DNA of 64,000 nucleotides from Trichoplax sp. H2 (Eukaryota; Placozoa; Uniplacotomia; Trichoplacea), in contig NOWV01000216.1 in NCBI GenBank assembly GCA_003344405.1, positions 1-64,000 of the forward strand. Direction: 5' to 3'. Shown piece after piece: positions 60,629 through 64,000 of the stretch. The notes under the pieces were generated by a model. It saw only the letters and a program-made list of their open reading frames with translations, did not search any database and had not been told where the DNA came from. How positions within the stretch are numbered: the stretch's first letter is position 1; each line of letters begins with the position of its first letter. Made by a program: the position numbers and the translations under genes.

Positions 60629-63600
60629 GGTTAAAATTACTTTTGGGAGATTTACGATTTGTTCAGGGTCTAACAAAAAATTGAAATGATGAATATTAAT
60701 AAAAGCTTTATGAAGTGCTATAGAAAATAGTATTCAAACTCTAATAATAAAATTATATTGAGTCTGTTCTATGAGGAAGAGAAAATGAGAAATTCTCCAA
60801 CTCACCGTCAACGACTTTTTTCAATTTTGGGCTTTTCTGAGAATAATGAGTCTAGACCACAAGTAGCAACGGCTTATAACCGTTCAGCTCGTAACCAGTG
60901 GCCTAGTCGATAGAATAATAGTATTGCCACCTATCGTACCCGGTATCAAGCTATAACATTGTTTAGTAAGTCAATTAATCAAGTTTGAATGTATAGTTAA
61001 TTTACACATGAGTCAGCAGGTCATTTTGCGATCAAGGTTTATCGGTATAAAATGCACTTCTTCAACCGCATGAATATGAAGGAAGTTCATTTAAAAGTAA
61101 ACAATATCATCCATTGGAGAACAAATAAACTGCCCGATTGAGGAAGGATTCTTTACCAATCAGAAAGCGATGAAATGAATACAATTTCAAGACTAATGCT
61201 TGATTGACACCCAACAACGGCCATAATAAATATGAGATAGAAAAGAAATGCGCTATTGTTGCTAGAAAATGATTCATGATTATTATTTTTTGATGATAAA
61301 TATATAATTAGAGTATGCAGCATCCGAGTAACAATACAGTACACTCACTGTGACATCATCCTTGATGACGATAAAAGGAATAATAGTATACAACACCTCG
61401 CCTTATCTTGATCATCCAGCAAACATCTTCATTATTAGCTTACCTGAATATCATGGTGGATCATATTAGTTAAGTAGGTCTACAGAGTATGATTAGGTAA
61501 GTTATAGTAATGAGCGCAATGTAATTTCCATCTATCCTATCGTGATAGAGAATTGGTCAAGCTTTCTAAGCTGCTAGTTTCCATTGGCGTAAATTAGTAT
61601 TCGAAATTTCGTGTGACTTCTTTTAAGTTATCCATAAGCCGACCAGGTTAATAAACATATTGATCCATGCAAGGATGGATTAATTAATTCATAGAACATG
61701 GATACGCATCTGTTTATCATGAGGTTTATACGTAGATGGCGTGGCTATGGACTTACAGCTATCGAATTATTATGGAAGGTTAAAAGCACGATGATAGCGC
61801 GTATTACACATTCTTTTGTTAGCGCTGAATGATATTTACTGGATACTATTTTTGTGTACTAATATTGCCAAATTTTTAGACCGTAGTGAGTATTTCATTT
61901 AATACGTCGTGACTAGCATTTATAAGAACATGAAAGGGTTACAAATATGAGTCACTTTTAAGTTTCTTTTCGCCATAGCCATTCGCAAATTGCCTTTAAG
62001 GATGATTCCATGATCGAGAATTGTTTTAGCAGAGAGCTAAGAAGAGGAATTGAAATATCTTTTTATGCTAATGTTACCTTTCAAAGGGTTATGAAATAGA
62101 ATATCCTTCTCGATTTAAACCTGTATACTGCAGTACATTACCTTAGTTGAAGCAAACAATAGAGAAAAGAAAGAACTAAATTTCCTTATCACTGTGGCCT
62201 ATGTACAGCACTAGGTTCAAGGAGATCTCGTTAACTTGACTACCAAAAATTAAAACGCTACTTATTGCAAAAGGCAAACAAATTCTTGGCATTGGTTATT
62301 GTCAATTGCCAGATAAATAATGACAGAAAAGTGTGCCCTAAGTCAATATAATGACCAATATCTTGATGGACTAAGATCCATTCTGACAATTAAACGCTTT
62401 AACATGGATATTTTGAAACTATAACTTCCACATAGGATTCACTTGCAGTAATTAATTATTAATTAGACTATATCAGAAAGATTAGATTTACACCAAGAGG
62501 CATTGATTTATCTTACAACTTAGCATGGAAAGCATTAATTAAAGTATAGTATAAGATGTAGTTGCTAAGGAGGGCATTGTAGAAGAATTAGCTGTAACTG
62601 TTATAATTTGCCTATGGCACCAGATGATTTTGTTGTTTGGATACTCTCACAAAATTCATTATACCTACAAACAAAGACCTAAGGCCGATGAGCATTTAAT
62701 GAAACTATTATATCATGCATTTCTCTAACGTTCATATTAGGATGGATTTTATGCCTATAAGATTGATGGGAATGTTTCGTTAACATTCCATTTATGTCGA
62801 ATAAGGATTTATACGATATGGTCAGATATTAGCTGTAATCCTAAGTGAAGTCATCATCATTACTGCTACTTACCAAATTCTAAAATGGCATGGATCAGCA
62901 TAATGATAAAGAGTATCATCAAAAATGTATTACCAGTATATTAGTTTATACCATTTAGCTCTCATCTTAGTTGGCTCTCTTCTTAGTCTTTTGCCTCACA
63001 AGAAATCGCATAAGAGTATCTGATATAGATTTCGCTAAAGCTTTTGGAGGCAAGGTGCATGTAACAAACTCATTTTCTGAGATTTACCGTATTTATTCCA
63101 ACTTGAAATAAGTCTGATTTACTAGCATATTAAACCCAGGATTTCTATCCTGTCAGTAAAACAAGTTTAAGGTTATGAATTTAATATTTCAGCCAATAGT
63201 ACTGTTGCAATGACATTAAAGCATAGGATGAAAGCATTGCTGACGTCAAGAGAAGAAATGTAATTTCAATTTTAGCGTAAAAGTGTATTACACTTTTTCA
63301 TGCAACATCTATATTCTGGACTACTATCGCCTTTACTACCTTCATAGTAAGAAATGTCGATCTCGTGTAAATTGAGCGATGACAAAAGTTGCACTAACTA
63401 AACTAAGGTCTTCAGTCAAGTTGAAATTTCATAATTAGTAACTAAGATAGTGTCACGGTACGCCATTACTAATTAAGTAACTGTAAATTAATGAAAGCTT
63501 ATGAATAGATAAGATAAGGTTATGTACTATGTTTTAATGCGCTTGTAGCTGATAATAGGATGATAGAAATGAGATAAAAATAGAAGTTGTTAGCAGTTAA

Positions 63601-64000
63601 TTTACTGTAGGTTTATAAGGTGTGTTAATCTCTAAAAATTGAGCTGTATATGGACGAAGGTTAAGCGTCTTAACACCTGATAGCTTGTAGCTATCTAAGT
63701 CTGAGAATATCGACATGTATATTTAGTAATGGTATTATACTAATTAATGTAACTTGTAAAGCATGAATTCTCACTCGTTAATATTGGAATTCACTGTAGA
63801 AACCTATTTAAGCGCGTGAATTTGTAGAATAAAGTAAGTAATTGCTCAAGAAACGGCAAGACTCATATCGTGAAGAATAGTGTAATAATTACTCAGTTGT
63901 CTGTGGAGATCAGCCGAGAAAGCGAGTTCTCAAATACTTCTCTCATAGAAACTGAAAGTACTGGGAGAAATAGCCTAAGTTTTAAGCAACTACACTAGAG
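60629..64000. other. No supported gene to the window end
   Basis: 5' flank of the temptin-like gene and about 3 kb of AT-rich DNA. Only short frames without ATG starts or domain signals are present, and no strong tandem repeat was seen. Confidence 0.5.

Noticed and set aside
60629-60676. Sixteen-residue N-terminal extension of the temptin-like protein
   Set aside because: It would need a TTG start and would put charged residues before a good signal peptide that begins at an ATG.
55617-64000. tRNA or rRNA genes in the gene-poor right part
   Set aside because: No T-loop-like GGTTCRA box paired with an acceptor stem and no rRNA core sequence was seen by eye.

Overview
The window is nuclear DNA of an animal with an AT-rich genome. 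Three conserved genes (NFXL1, UBE3A, EIF5B) can be rebuilt as many small exons with GT-AG introns, most of them 60-130 nt, and their proteins resemble the human orthologues closely. Small introns, low GC, secreted cathepsin A-like peptidases, a GT10 fucosyltransferase and temptin-like proteins together fit an early-branching metazoan; a placozoan (Trichoplax/Hoilungia) is my best guess. That placement is inference, not something a marker here proves. Two 20-N runs show that this is a scaffold.

Layout. 0-2.3 kb: a 218-bp direct repeat, then an intronless serine carboxypeptidase on the + strand. 3.4-5.5 kb: a large minisatellite whose unit can fold into a hairpin, ending 0.4 kb before the 15-exon NFXL1 gene (5.9-11.6 kb, +). 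13.2-21.3 kb: three intronless serine carboxypeptidase paralogues in tandem on the - strand, with unit repeats in the spacers. 23.3-26.7 kb: UBE3A (-), with a complete HECT domain but no visible AZUL zinc finger. 28.2-28.6 kb: a possible orphan terminal exon. 29.9-31.7 kb: a satellite with a 201-bp dimeric unit. 32.8-41.0 kb: the 26-exon EIF5B gene (-). 41-43.2 kb: an assembly gap flanked by two versions of the same locus that differ by a 736-bp indel. 42.0-46.2 kb: a temptin-like fragment and a temptin-like pseudogene with two stops. 46.8-55.6 kb: a fucosyltransferase locus with one nearly intact gene whose N-terminal anchor is out of frame, one dead full-length copy, several relics of the gene's 3' end, and a second gap flanked by duplicated sequence. 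60.1-60.6 kb: an intact, intronless temptin-like gene (-). The rest, including most of 55.6-60.1 kb and 60.7-64 kb, shows no gene I can support.

The genes do not form an operon or a pathway. The unifying theme is local duplication and decay: carboxypeptidase, fucosyltransferase and temptin-like families each appear in several copies of different ages, embedded in tandem repeats, next to single-copy housekeeping genes. The secreted or surface products (carboxypeptidases, GPI-like temptins, Golgi fucosyltransferase) would act in extracellular or lysosomal proteolysis and at the cell surface.
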